NCBI RefSeq assembly: GCF_039812505.1
Contig: NZ_JBDIAQ010000044.1
Span: forward strand, 1-25,085
Length of the DNA: 25,085 nt
DNA from: Intrasporangium_A sp039812505
GTDB taxonomy: Bacteria > Actinomycetota > Actinomycetes > Actinomycetales > Dermatophilaceae
Direction of reading: 5' to 3'
The translations under genes and the position numbers were made by a program. Shown in pieces: positions 16,887-23,473 of the stretch (the first letter of the stretch is position 1; every line of letters starts with the position of its first letter). The notes below the pieces were generated by a model. It was not told the origin of the DNA. It saw nothing but the letters and a program-made list of their open reading frames with translations, and ran no database searches.

Positions 16887-17390
16887 TCAGCGCTTCGAGT
16901 ACTGCGGGGCCTTGCGGGCCTTCTTCAGCCCGGCCTTCTTGCGCTCGGGGACGCGCGCGTCGCGGGTGAGGAAGCCGGCCTTCTTCAGGGCCGGACGGTT
17001 CAGCTCGGTGTCGACCTCGTTGAGCGAGCGGGCGACGCCGAGGCGGACCGCGCCGGCCTGCCCGGACGGGCCACCGCCGTGGACCCGGACGAGCACGTCG
17101 TAGGAGCCCTCGAGCTCGAGGAGGGTCAGCGGCTCGCGCACGATCTGCTGGTGCACCTTGTTGGGGAAGTAGTCCTGCAGCGTGCGGCCGTTGATCTTCC
17201 ACTCGCCGCTGCCCGGGACGATCCGCACCCGGGCGATGGCCTGCTTGCGGCGGCCGGTGCCGCCACCCGGGGTCGAGACCTGGCGCGTCGGCCGGGCCTC
17301 GCCGGCGACGGGCGCCTCCGACTCCGAGGTGTACTCGGTCAGCTGCGGCTCGTCGGTCTCGAGGACGTCCTCGTTCACGATGTCAGTCAT
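16887..17390 (-). CDS. rpsI: 30S ribosomal protein S9
   Basis: Small-subunit ribosomal protein whose basic C-terminal tail reaches the P-site tRNA. The 167-residue product has an acidic N-terminal extension of about 45 residues, as is usual in actinobacteria. The conserved core then starts at TGRRKQAIARVRIVPGSGEWKING. It ends with the typical RKKAGLKKARKAPQYSKR, the last residues of which contact tRNA. It follows rplM after 36 bases, the standard L13-S9 pair, so the two are made in step. The ATG at 17390 is preceded by an AAAGAGAA purine stretch. Confidence 0.98.
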   Translation of the reverse strand: MTDIVNEDVLETDEPQLTEYTSESEAPVAGEARPTRQVSTPGGGTGRRKQAIARVRIVPGSGEWKINGRTLQDYFPNKVHQQIVREPLTLLELEGSYDVLVRVHGGGPSGQAGAVRLGVARSLNEVDTELNRPALKKAGFLTRDARVPERKKAGLKKARKAPQYSKR

Positions 17391-17426
17391 GGGTTCTCTT
17401 TCTGCGCAGTCGATGCGGGCCGGCGC

Positions 17427-17870
17427 TTACTGCGCGACCTGGGAGATCTCGAAGGGGACGGGTCGCTGGGCCGCGTGCGGGTGCTCGGCGCCGCGGTAGA
17501 CCTTGAGCTTGGACAGCTGCTGGCGGGCGAGGCTGTTCTTGGGGAGCATGCCGCGGACCGCCTTCTCGACGGCCTTCTCCGGGTGCTTGGCGAGCAGGTC
17601 GGTGTACGAGGTCGCCTTGAGCCCGCCCGGGAAGCCGGAGTGGTGGTAGGCCTTCTTCTGCTCGGCCTTGGCGCCGGTCAGGGCGACCTTCTCGGCGTTG
17701 ACGATGATGACGTAGTCGCCGGTGTCGACGTGTGCCGCGAACTGCGGCTTGTGCTTGCCCCGCAGCAGGACCGCGGCCTGGCTCGCCAGCCGGCCGAGCA
17801 CGACGTCGGTCGCGTCGATGACGTGCCACGTGCGAGTTACCTCGCCGGGCTTCGGGGTGTAGGTGCGCAA
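17427..17870 (-). CDS. rplM: 50S ribosomal protein L13
   Basis: Early-assembly protein of the large subunit, 147 residues, which is the normal length. Recognised by RTYTPKPGEVTRTWHVIDATDVVLGRLAS at the start, followed by GDYVIIVNAEKV, HSGFPGG and the late MLPKNSLARQQLSKLKVYRG. Homologues begin with M-R-T-Y, which here corresponds to a TTG codon at 17870. An in-frame ATG at 17954 would add 28 residues that no L13 has, so TTG is the start. A weak start on the first gene of a ribosomal operon fits control at translation. It has a clear promoter about 110 bases upstream and a structured leader. Confidence 0.96.
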   Translation of the reverse strand: MRTYTPKPGEVTRTWHVIDATDVVLGRLASQAAVLLRGKHKPQFAAHVDTGDYVIIVNAEKVALTGAKAEQKKAYHHSGFPGGLKATSYTDLLAKHPEKAVEKAVRGMLPKNSLARQQLSKLKVYRGAEHPHAAQRPVPFEISQVAQ

Positions 17871-17978
17871 TGGAGTCTGCCTCTGCTTCCGTTGGGTGCC
17901 GTATGCCGCTGAGCCGGCTCCGCGCGGACGCCCACCCTCGGAGGTGGCGGGCACCCGACGCCGCTCTGCGGCACAACC
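17871..17978 (-). promoter_or_regulatory. Structured 5' leader of rplM-rpsI, possible L13 autoregulatory site
   Basis: About 108 bases between the inferred transcription start and the TTG of rplM hold several inverted repeats: GCCGC/GCGGC at 17960-17972, a longer one at 17930-17952 with a bulged C, and a self-complementary GAGCCGGCTC at 17911-17920. L13 leaders are known to be autoregulated in some bacteria. Whether this one is cannot be told from sequence alone. Confidence 0.4.
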
Positions 17979-17984
17979 CCACCA

Positions 17985-18014
17985 ATGTTACGGACGGTCG
18001 GGGCGGGTGCCCAA
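17985..18014 (-). promoter_or_regulatory. Promoter of the rplM-rpsI(-glmM) operon
   Basis: On the minus strand TTGGGC (18009-18014) and TAACAT (17985-17990) are separated by 18 bases. This is a good match to a housekeeping promoter and among the few in the window with both boxes. Confidence 0.6.
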
Positions 18015-18086
18015 ATCGGGGCGCTGCGGCCGGGAAACCCTGGTTGACCTGCGCAGACGTCTCGCCGTCGGACAACCCACCAGTGG

Positions 18087-18121
18087 TTGTACACGCGAAC
18101 TGTGCAAAGGTAATGTGCACA
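18087..18121 (+). promoter_or_regulatory. Leaderless promoter and nested operator of the ArsR-like gene
   Basis: TTGTAC (18087-18092) and TAATGT (18111-18116) are 18 bases apart, and the -10 box ends six bases before the ATG, so the mRNA should be leaderless. Over these boxes lie the inverted repeat TTGTACA (18087-18093)/TGTGCAA (18101-18107), with one mismatch, and the palindrome TGTGCACA (18114-18121). These would suit self-repression by the encoded regulator. Confidence 0.6.
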
Positions 18122-18122
18122 C

Positions 18123-18680
18123 ATGCCGGCAGACGAGGCCCTCAGCACGCTCGCCCATCCGCTGCGGGGGCGCCTGGTCCGGCAGCTGCGGGTGGGCGGG
18201 CCGGCGACCGCGACCGAGCTGGCCCGTACCCTCGGGACGAACTCCGGTGCGACGAGCTACCACCTGCGCCGGCTCGAGGCGGCGGGCCTGGTGGTCGACA
18301 CCGGCGAAGGCAGCGGCCGGCGCCGGCTGTGGCGCGCGCTCGACCGGCACCGCGAGTGGTACCCGGGCGAGGTGGCCGGCGACGCGGACTCGGAGAGCGC
18401 CCTCGGGTTCCTCGCCCGGGACTATGCGGCGCACTTCGGGGAGCAGTACGACCGCTGGCTCGACGTCGCGAGCGGCTGGCCGCTCCCGTGGCAGGACGCG
18501 TGCACGCCGCGCGACGCGACGGTCCTGGTGACCACCGAGCAGCTGGCTGCGATGACGGCCGAGATCGCCGCGGTCGCGGAGCGCTACCGCCGGGTCGGCC
18601 AGGGCAACCCGACCGCCCGGCGCGTGGCGGCGTATGCGTTCACCTACCCGCTCGACCTGGACCGGCCGCCCCTCGCCTGA
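18123..18680 (+). CDS. ArsR-like winged-helix transcriptional regulator
   Basis: DNA-binding regulator of 185 residues. The N-terminal winged helix starts with DEALSTLAHPLRGRLVRQLRVGGPATATELARTLGTNSGATSYHLRRLEAAGLV (about 4-57), the pattern of ArsR/HTH_20 proteins, followed by a GEGSGRRRLW wing. No cysteine metal site of classic ArsR is visible in the helix region. The C-terminal part (about 75-185) seems helical, has no recognised domain, and may be a ligand or dimerisation domain. The gene stands alone: it is divergent from rplM and convergent with an aldo/keto reductase, so no target can be named besides its own promoter. A 21-bp-period repeat array begins one base after its stop codon. 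Confidence 0.85.
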   Translation: MPADEALSTLAHPLRGRLVRQLRVGGPATATELARTLGTNSGATSYHLRRLEAAGLVVDTGEGSGRRRLWRALDRHREWYPGEVAGDADSESALGFLARDYAAHFGEQYDRWLDVASGWPLPWQDACTPRDATVLVTTEQLAAMTAEIAAVAERYRRVGQGNPTARRVAAYAFTYPLDLDRPPLA

Positions 18681-18681
18681 C

Positions 18682-18762
18682 CGATCGACAGTGCACCATT
18701 CCCGATCGACAGGGCAACAATCCCGATCGACAGGGTAGCAATGCCGATCGACAGTGCACTCG
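18682..18762 (+). repeat. 21-bp tandem repeat array, copy 1
   Basis: Units at 18682-18702, 18703-18723, 18724-18744 and a final partial one from 18745. The core is CGATCGACAGTGCAC, made of two six-base palindromes, CGATCG and GTGCAC, separated by ACA. The two middle units vary in the second palindrome (GGGCAA, GGGTAG), and the last ends GTGCACTC. It begins one base after the ArsR-like stop and fills most of the gap to the convergent aldo/keto reductase. The same family recurs at 25006. Confidence 0.9.
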
Positions 18763-18778
18763 CGGCGCGCACCCCGGC

Positions 18779-19726
18779 TCAGGCCGTGATCTCGTCGAGC
18801 GCCGCGAGGTCCTCGGCCGACGGCTCCCACCGGCCGGCGCGCACGTTCTCGGCGACCTGCTCCGGGCGGGTGGCCCCGGCGATGACCGAGGCGACCGCCG
18901 GCTGTGCGGACAGCCCGCCGATCGCGACGTCGACGGGCTGCAGGCCGCGCTGGGCGGCATACGCCTCGACGGCCTCGATGGTGTCCCAGTCCGCATCGGC
19001 GAGCCGGTCGTGCTGACCGGCCAGGCGCGTCCCGCCGGGGGCGGCCTCGCCGCGGCGGTACTTGCCCGTGAGCAGGCCCGAGGCGAGCGGGTAGAACGGC
19101 AGCAGCCCGACACCGACGTGCTCGCAGGCCGGCACGAGCTCGTCCTCGACGTCGCGCTGCAGCAGCGAGTACTCGTTCTGCGCCGAGACGAACGGGGTGA
19201 ACCCGTCGGCCCGCGCGACCCAGTCGGCCTCGACGACCTGCCAGCCCGCGAAGTTGCTCGACCCGAGGTAGCGCACCTTGCCCTCGACGACGAGCTCGTG
19301 CAGCGCGGCCAGTGTCTCGTCCAGCGGCGTCACGGGGTCGGGCTCGTGGTACTGGTAGAGGTCGACCCAGTCGCTGCCGAGCCGGCGCAGGCTCGCCTCG
19401 ACGGCCTTGCGGATGTAGCGCCGCGAGCCTCGCGCTCCCCAGTCCGGCCCGTTCGCGCCCTGCATGTCCATGCCGAACTTCGTTGCCACCACGACGTTCT
19501 CGCGCTCCCGGCCAAGTGCACGCCCGAGCAGCTCCTCGCTGGCGCCGAGCCCGTAGATGTCGGCGGTGTCGAAGAGCGTGATGCCGGCGTCGAGGGCTGC
19601 CCGGACGACGGCATCGGTCCCCTCGGCATCGAGCCGGCGCCCGAAGTTGTTGCAGCCGAGGCCGACCGTCGAGACGGTCAGGCCGCTGTCGCCGAGCTGT
19701 CGGTAGGTCATCTCCGGGGTGCTCAC
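18779..19726 (-). CDS. Aldo/keto reductase
   Basis: NADPH-dependent oxidoreductase with a TIM-barrel fold, 315 residues. The catalytic tetrad is visible: Asp53 and Tyr58 (FDTADIYG), Lys83 (ATKFG) and His127 (YQYHEPD). The pattern YRQLGDSGLTVSTVGLGCNNFG at the start and GSSNFAGWQV in the middle places it with the large group related to YajO/Tas-type and potassium-channel beta subunit-like reductases. The physiological substrate is unknown. The GTG at 19726 is supported by a TAGGTT box ending six bases upstream; the ATG at 19711 is the alternative. It is transcribed alone, converging on the ArsR-like gene. Confidence 0.92.
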   Translation of the reverse strand: MSTPEMTYRQLGDSGLTVSTVGLGCNNFGRRLDAEGTDAVVRAALDAGITLFDTADIYGLGASEELLGRALGRERENVVVATKFGMDMQGANGPDWGARGSRRYIRKAVEASLRRLGSDWVDLYQYHEPDPVTPLDETLAALHELVVEGKVRYLGSSNFAGWQVVEADWVARADGFTPFVSAQNEYSLLQRDVEDELVPACEHVGVGLLPFYPLASGLLTGKYRRGEAAPGGTRLAGQHDRLADADWDTIEAVEAYAAQRGLQPVDVAIGGLSAQPAVASVIAGATRPEQVAENVRAGRWEPSAEDLAALDEITA

Positions 19727-19732
19727 AGGCTC

Positions 19733-19738
19733 AACCTA
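19733..19738 (-). promoter_or_regulatory. -10 box of aldo/keto reductase gene, leaderless type
   Basis: TAGGTT ends six bases before the GTG at 19726, and no Shine-Dalgarno sequence intervenes. It supports GTG as the start. Confidence 0.5.
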
Positions 19739-19761
19739 TCCCCGGTGAGGACGCGTCGGCC

Positions 19762-19914
19762 TCACCCGAGCGGGTGACCGGTCAGCAACGGGACGACGCG
19801 GTCCGCCGCGGCTCGGGCGCCATCGCGCGGCACGCCCCGGTAGCGCGGCGTTCGGGACAGCCGGTCCACGAGCGCGTCGGCCAGCAGCCGGGGTGTTGTC
19901 GACGCGAAGTCCAT
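19762..19914 (-). CDS. Small unrecognised frame after the YbaK-like gene
   Basis: A 50-codon frame from ATG 19914 to TGA 19762 with G/C-rich third positions and protein-like composition; it contains RLLADALVDRLSRTPRYRG and ends RVVPLLTGHPLG. It fills most of the gap between the aldo/keto reductase and the YbaK-like gene. The frame stays open upstream into the end of the YbaK-like gene (through ENTWTGRPMDF), and no ribosome site is well placed before the ATG. It may therefore be a C-terminal remnant of a larger lost gene, for example a glycosyltransferase-like tail, but I do not recognise it. If it is real, it could be translated from the YbaK-like mRNA. Confidence 0.35.
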   Translation of the reverse strand: MDFASTTPRLLADALVDRLSRTPRYRGVPRDGARAAADRVVPLLTGHPLG

Positions 19915-19948
19915 CGGCCGCCCGGTCCAGGTGTTCTCCCCACAGAGG

Positions 19949-20488
19949 TCAGCCCGCCGCGCCGATGGTCATCGCAAGGACCCGGGCACGCGGGAGCCGG
20001 GTGAGGTCCGCCCCGTCGAGGAGCAGCTTGGCCCCCCGGACTCCGGCCCCGATGACAACGAGCCCGGCCGACGCAACGTGCTCGTCAACCAGGACCGGCC
20101 AGTCGTCCGGCAGCCCGACCGGGGTGATCCCACCTTGCTGCATCCCGGTCAGCTGCTCGGCCCTGGCCTGGTCGGCGAACGAGATCCTGCGGACCCCGAG
20201 ATGCTTGCGGACCGTCCGGTTGATGTCGGCCCGATCGGTCGCGAGCACCATCACCGCCGCCAGGGTCGTGATCTCACCACGCCGGCCCTCGACGACGACG
20301 CAGTTGGCCGAGGCCTCCGGCGCGACGTCGTAGGCCTGGCAGAACGCGGCCGTGTCCGCCAGGCTCGCGTCGATCTGCGCCACGCGTGCGCCGGGCACCT
20401 GCCCGAGCGCCCGGGCCACGGGCGGCGCAAGCAGGGCCGGGTGCTCGGCGGCGGGCAGCCAGGTGAGGTTTCCTTCGGGGGAGGCCAT
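19949..20488 (-). CDS. YbaK/EbsC-family aminoacyl-tRNA deacylase
   Basis: Trans-editing protein family that hydrolyses wrongly charged tRNAs, such as Cys-tRNA(Pro); related to the editing domain of prolyl-tRNA synthetase. The 179-residue single-domain product has the expected pieces: ANCVVVEGRRG (61-71), ATDRADINRTVRKHLG (83-98), and the hallmark GMQQGGITPVGLP (115-127), which forms part of the active-site pocket. The Lys of the YbaK catalytic site is not clear to me in this sequence, so the exact subclass and mischarged substrate stay open. A TAGAGT box ends six bases before the ATG, indicating a leaderless mRNA. Confidence 0.87.
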   Translation of the reverse strand: MASPEGNLTWLPAAEHPALLAPPVARALGQVPGARVAQIDASLADTAAFCQAYDVAPEASANCVVVEGRRGEITTLAAVMVLATDRADINRTVRKHLGVRRISFADQARAEQLTGMQQGGITPVGLPDDWPVLVDEHVASAGLVVIGAGVRGAKLLLDGADLTRLPRARVLAMTIGAAG

Positions 20489-20494
20489 GCCAGC

Positions 20495-20500
20495 ACTCTA
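20495..20500 (-). promoter_or_regulatory. -10 box of ybaK-like gene, leaderless type
   Basis: TAGAGT ends six bases before the ATG at 20488. No Shine-Dalgarno sequence or clear -35 box is seen. Confidence 0.5.
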
Positions 20501-20533
20501 GGCACACGCCTCGCTACTGCCGGCGCGCCACCT

Positions 20534-20570
20534 GTGCGTTGGTGACGTCCTGGCGACACCAACCACGCAC
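20534..20570 (-). terminator. Hairpin between the flavoprotein gene and ybaK-like gene
   Basis: GTGCGTTGGTG (20534-20544) pairs with 20557-20570 (CACCAAC and CGCAC flanking a short bulge) around a 12-base loop. It lies 18 bases after the upstream gene's stop and before the next promoter, as a terminator would. No T-tract is present. Confidence 0.45.
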
Positions 20571-20587
20571 ACCGGACCCGCCCTGCC

Positions 20588-21643
20588 TCATGACGCGGCC
20601 CCGAGGTCACGCACGACGACGGCCGCCGGGACTGGCCGCGCACGACGCCAGCCGGTGCCGGCCCACAGCGCGAACCACTGCGGGTCCTCGGCCGCCGCAG
20701 CGGCGCGCCGCAGCCCCCGGGTCACCTTGTTGACCTCGGGGTAGGCCGCCGGGGCGTGTCCGTCGTGGGCCCGGAGGAAGTCGTTGACGAGGGACCGGGC
20801 CAGCCGTCCCGAGAAGGCCCGCGTCACGGCGGTGTCCGTGAACGACGGGTCGGTCAGGGCGCGGCGGTGCACGAGGTGGGTCCCGGCCTCGGGGCACAGC
20901 AGCAGCAGCGTCCCGATCTGGACGGCGTCGGCCCCGGCCGCCCGCACCCGCGCGGCCCGCTCGGGTGTGGCCACGCCGCCGGCCGCGACGACCGGCAGGG
21001 CGACCGCCGACCGGACCGACGAGACAAGGTCGAGGAGGTCGTCGCCGGACGGCTCCTTCGACTCGTCGAGCGTGCCGCGGTGGCCACCCGCGTCCGGCCC
21101 CTGGACGCACAGCGCGTCGACGTCGTGACCGGCTGCCGCACGAGCCTCCTCCACGTCGGTGACGGTCACGACCACCTGGGTGCCGGACCGTTGGATCTCG
21201 TGGATCACGTCGCCGCTGGGCAGGCCGAAGGTGAAGGAGACGACCGGCACCCGCTCGCGGATGACCAGGTCGACCTTGCGGTCCCAGTCGTCCGTGTCGT
21301 CGGGGCCGGCCTCGGCAAGCTCGGCTCCCAGCCGCGCCGCGTCCGCTGCCAGCCGGTCGCGGTAGGCGCTCACCGCCATGGCACGTGCGGTGCCGTCGAG
21401 CGGGCGCGGCCGGGGGGCATACGTGTCGGCGGTCGCGGGGACGAACAGGTTCACGCCGAAGGGGCGCTCGGTGCGGGCCCACACCTCCGCGATCTGCTCC
21501 TGCAGGGCAGCCGCATCGAGCATCCCCCCGGCGAGGAAGCCGAGCCCACCCGCGTCCGAGACCGCCGCGGCGAGCTCGGGAGTGCTCGGCCCGCCCGCCA
21601 TCGGTGCGCCGACGACGGGGACATCGAGTTCGCTGACGACCAT
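20588..21643 (-). CDS. Nitronate monooxygenase-like flavin oxidoreductase
   Basis: FMN-binding TIM-barrel enzyme, 351 residues. Family motifs in order: VPVVGAPMAGGPSTPELAAAVSDAGGLGFLAGG (8-40), which is the usual start; VQGPDAGGHRG, the region around the catalytic His in nitronate monooxygenases; VVAAGGVATPE; and GADAVQIGTLLLL, which binds the FMN phosphate. Members oxidise alkyl nitronates such as propionate 3-nitronate, but many are uncharacterised, and some are enoyl reductases or quinone reductases. The C-terminal part has an arginine-rich stretch and is typical for the actinobacterial group. A TAGCGT box ends six bases before the ATG, so the mRNA is probably leaderless. Its substrate cannot be derived from the neighbours. 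Confidence 0.9.
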   Translation of the reverse strand: MVVSELDVPVVGAPMAGGPSTPELAAAVSDAGGLGFLAGGMLDAAALQEQIAEVWARTERPFGVNLFVPATADTYAPRPRPLDGTARAMAVSAYRDRLAADAARLGAELAEAGPDDTDDWDRKVDLVIRERVPVVSFTFGLPSGDVIHEIQRSGTQVVVTVTDVEEARAAAGHDVDALCVQGPDAGGHRGTLDESKEPSGDDLLDLVSSVRSAVALPVVAAGGVATPERAARVRAAGADAVQIGTLLLLCPEAGTHLVHRRALTDPSFTDTAVTRAFSGRLARSLVNDFLRAHDGHAPAAYPEVNKVTRGLRRAAAAAEDPQWFALWAGTGWRRARPVPAAVVVRDLGAAS

Positions 21644-21649
21644 GACGAG

Positions 21650-21655
21650 ACGCTA
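21650..21655 (-). promoter_or_regulatory. -10 box of the flavin oxidoreductase gene, leaderless type
   Basis: TAGCGT ends six bases before the ATG at 21643, and no ribosome binding site is seen between. Confidence 0.5.
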
Positions 21656-21748
21656 TCGCCTGCGACCGCAGGGAGCGAGTGGCAACCAGCCGCCCCCACG
21701 CGGACGGTCGGCGGGCGCGGAGCGCGCTGAGCGGCATACCCACTCGGG

Positions 21749-23431
21749 TCAGCGGGGACGCAGCACCCGCCCCTCGTCCCAGACCGGCTCGTCCGACTCG
21801 TACACCCGCCCGTCCGCTCCGAAGACCAGGAACCGGTCGAAGCCGCGGGCGAACCAGCGGTCGTGGGTCACCGCGACGACGGTGCCCTCGAAGCCCGCCA
21901 GACCGTCCTCGAGCGCCTCGGCCGACTGGAGGTCGAGGTTGTCGGTCGGCTCGTCGAGCAGCAGCAGCGTCGCACCGGACAGCTCGAGCAGCAGGATCTG
22001 GAAGCGCGCCTGCTGTCCGCCCGAAAGGGAGTCGAAGGTCTGCTCGCCCGACCGGGCGAGCTCGTAGCGGTCGAGCGCCCGCGCCGCCTCCTCACGGGGT
22101 TTGCCGGCACGGTGCTCGTCGCCGCGGTGCAGGATCTCGAGCAACGTGCGGCCCAGCAGACCGGGATGCTCGTGGGTCTGGGCGAACCAGCCCGGCCGGA
22201 CCCGCGAGCCGAGCCGGACCAGGCCGGTGTGCGGGACCGGCGCCGGCCGGACGTCGCCGACGGGCCGGTGCTCGGGCTCCGGGTCGCTGCCGCCGGCGGC
22301 GAGCAGCCGCAGGAAGTGCGACTTGCCCGAGCCGTTCGAGCCGAGCACGGCGACCCGCTCGCCGAACCACACCTGCAGGTCGAACGGCTTCATCAGACCG
22401 GTCAGCTCGAGCTGCTCGGCGACCACGGCACGCTTGGCGGTGCGGCCGCCGGTCAGGCGCATCCGCACCCGCTGGCGCAGCGGCACGGCCTCCGGTGGGC
22501 CGGCGTCCTCGAACCGGCGCAACCGGGTCTGGGCGGCCTGGTAGCGCGGCGCCATGGCCGAGTTGTAGGCGGCCTTCTGCTTGTACAGCTGCACCAGCGC
22601 CCGGAGCTTGGCCCGCTCCTCGTCCCAGCGCCTGCGCAGCTCATCGAGCCGGGCGTTGCGGTCGGCGCGCGCAGCGGCGTAGGTGGCGAAGCCGGCGGGG
22701 TGCACCCACAGGGTGGCACCGGCGGCGCCCGGTTCGAGAGTCGCGATGCGAGTCGCCACGCGCGCCAGCAGCTCGCGGTCGTGGCTGATGAACAGGATCG
22801 TCTTGGGCGAGCCGACGAGGGCCTGCTCGAGCCAGCGCTTCGCCCGCACGTCGAGGTAGTTGTCCGGCTCGTCGAGCAGCAGCACCTCCTCCGGACCGCG
22901 GAGCAGGGCCTCGATGACGAGCCGCTTCTGCTCGCCGCCGGACAGCGTCGCGACCCGGCGCCACCGCGCCTTCTCGTGGGGGACGCCGAGCGCGGCCATG
23001 GTCACCTGGTCCCAGAGCGTCTCCTGCTCGTACCCGCCCGCCTCGCCCCACTCGACGAGCGCGTGCGCGTAGGCCATCTGGTCGGACTCGGAGTCGCGCT
23101 CCATCATGAGCAGCTCGGTGCGGTCGATCTCCTCGGCGGCCAGGCGGATCCGCTCCGGGGCCACCGAGACGAGCAGGTCCCGCACGGTCGAGGCGTCGCG
23201 CACCGAGCCGACGAACTGGCGCATCACCCCGAGTCCCCCCGAACGGGACACCGCGCCCTCGTGAGCGGGCAGGTCCCCGGAGATGATCCGGGTGAGCGTC
23301 GTCTTGCCGGTGCCGTTCGGCCCGATCAGGGCGACCTTGGCACCCTCGCCGACCCGGAGCGAGACGTCGCTGAGCAGCGGTCGGCCGTCCGGCAGCGAGA
23401 AGAAGACGGAGCTGACGTCGATGTGGCCCAC
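21749..23431 (-). CDS. ABC-F family ATPase
   Basis: Soluble twin-ATPase protein of 560 residues without membrane helices; ABC-F proteins act on ribosomes as translation factors or antibiotic-resistance proteins. First domain: Walker A GPNGTGKTT (37-45), LSGGEQKR (163-170), and Walker B-linked DEPDNYLD (187-194). The usual motif is DEPTNHLD, so two positions differ. A charged linker of about 60 residues (255-315) is next, the part that reaches the peptidyl-transferase centre in characterised members. Second domain: GSNGSGKS (364-371), an insertion of about 40 residues (380-420), LSGGQQAR (469-476) and DEPTDNLD (493-500). The GTG start at 23431 gives the usual N-terminus. It follows truA after 42 bases that hold a hairpin. 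Whether it is a housekeeping or resistance factor is unknown. Confidence 0.93.
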   Translation of the reverse strand: MGHIDVSSVFFSLPDGRPLLSDVSLRVGEGAKVALIGPNGTGKTTLTRIISGDLPAHEGAVSRSGGLGVMRQFVGSVRDASTVRDLLVSVAPERIRLAAEEIDRTELLMMERDSESDQMAYAHALVEWGEAGGYEQETLWDQVTMAALGVPHEKARWRRVATLSGGEQKRLVIEALLRGPEEVLLLDEPDNYLDVRAKRWLEQALVGSPKTILFISHDRELLARVATRIATLEPGAAGATLWVHPAGFATYAAARADRNARLDELRRRWDEERAKLRALVQLYKQKAAYNSAMAPRYQAAQTRLRRFEDAGPPEAVPLRQRVRMRLTGGRTAKRAVVAEQLELTGLMKPFDLQVWFGERVAVLGSNGSGKSHFLRLLAAGGSDPEPEHRPVGDVRPAPVPHTGLVRLGSRVRPGWFAQTHEHPGLLGRTLLEILHRGDEHRAGKPREEAARALDRYELARSGEQTFDSLSGGQQARFQILLLELSGATLLLLDEPTDNLDLQSAEALEDGLAGFEGTVVAVTHDRWFARGFDRFLVFGADGRVYESDEPVWDEGRVLRPR

Positions 23432-23441
23432 GAGCGTCCAT

Positions 23442-23470
23442 CGTGACGGATGCCGGGTGTCGCCGTCACG
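23442..23470 (-). terminator. Hairpin directly after truA
   Basis: CGTGACGG (23442-23449) and CCGTCACG (23463-23470) are exact inverted repeats with a 13-base loop, three bases after the truA stop and upstream of the ABC-F start. It could end truA transcription or act as a leader element for the ABC-F gene. Confidence 0.45.
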
Positions 23471-23473
23471 CGG

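Noticed and set aside
15618..17912. A 764-codon plus-strand frame opposite glmM, rpsI and rplM
   Set aside because: It spans three well-identified minus-strand genes and is a shadow frame.
18682..18762. CRISPR-like array
   Set aside because: The 21-base units are directly adjacent with no unique spacers, and no cas genes are present.
21725..21754. CGCTGA/TCAGCG inverted repeat at the end of the ABC-F gene as a terminator
   Set aside because: The stem is only six bases with a long loop and overlaps the stop codon; too weak to call.
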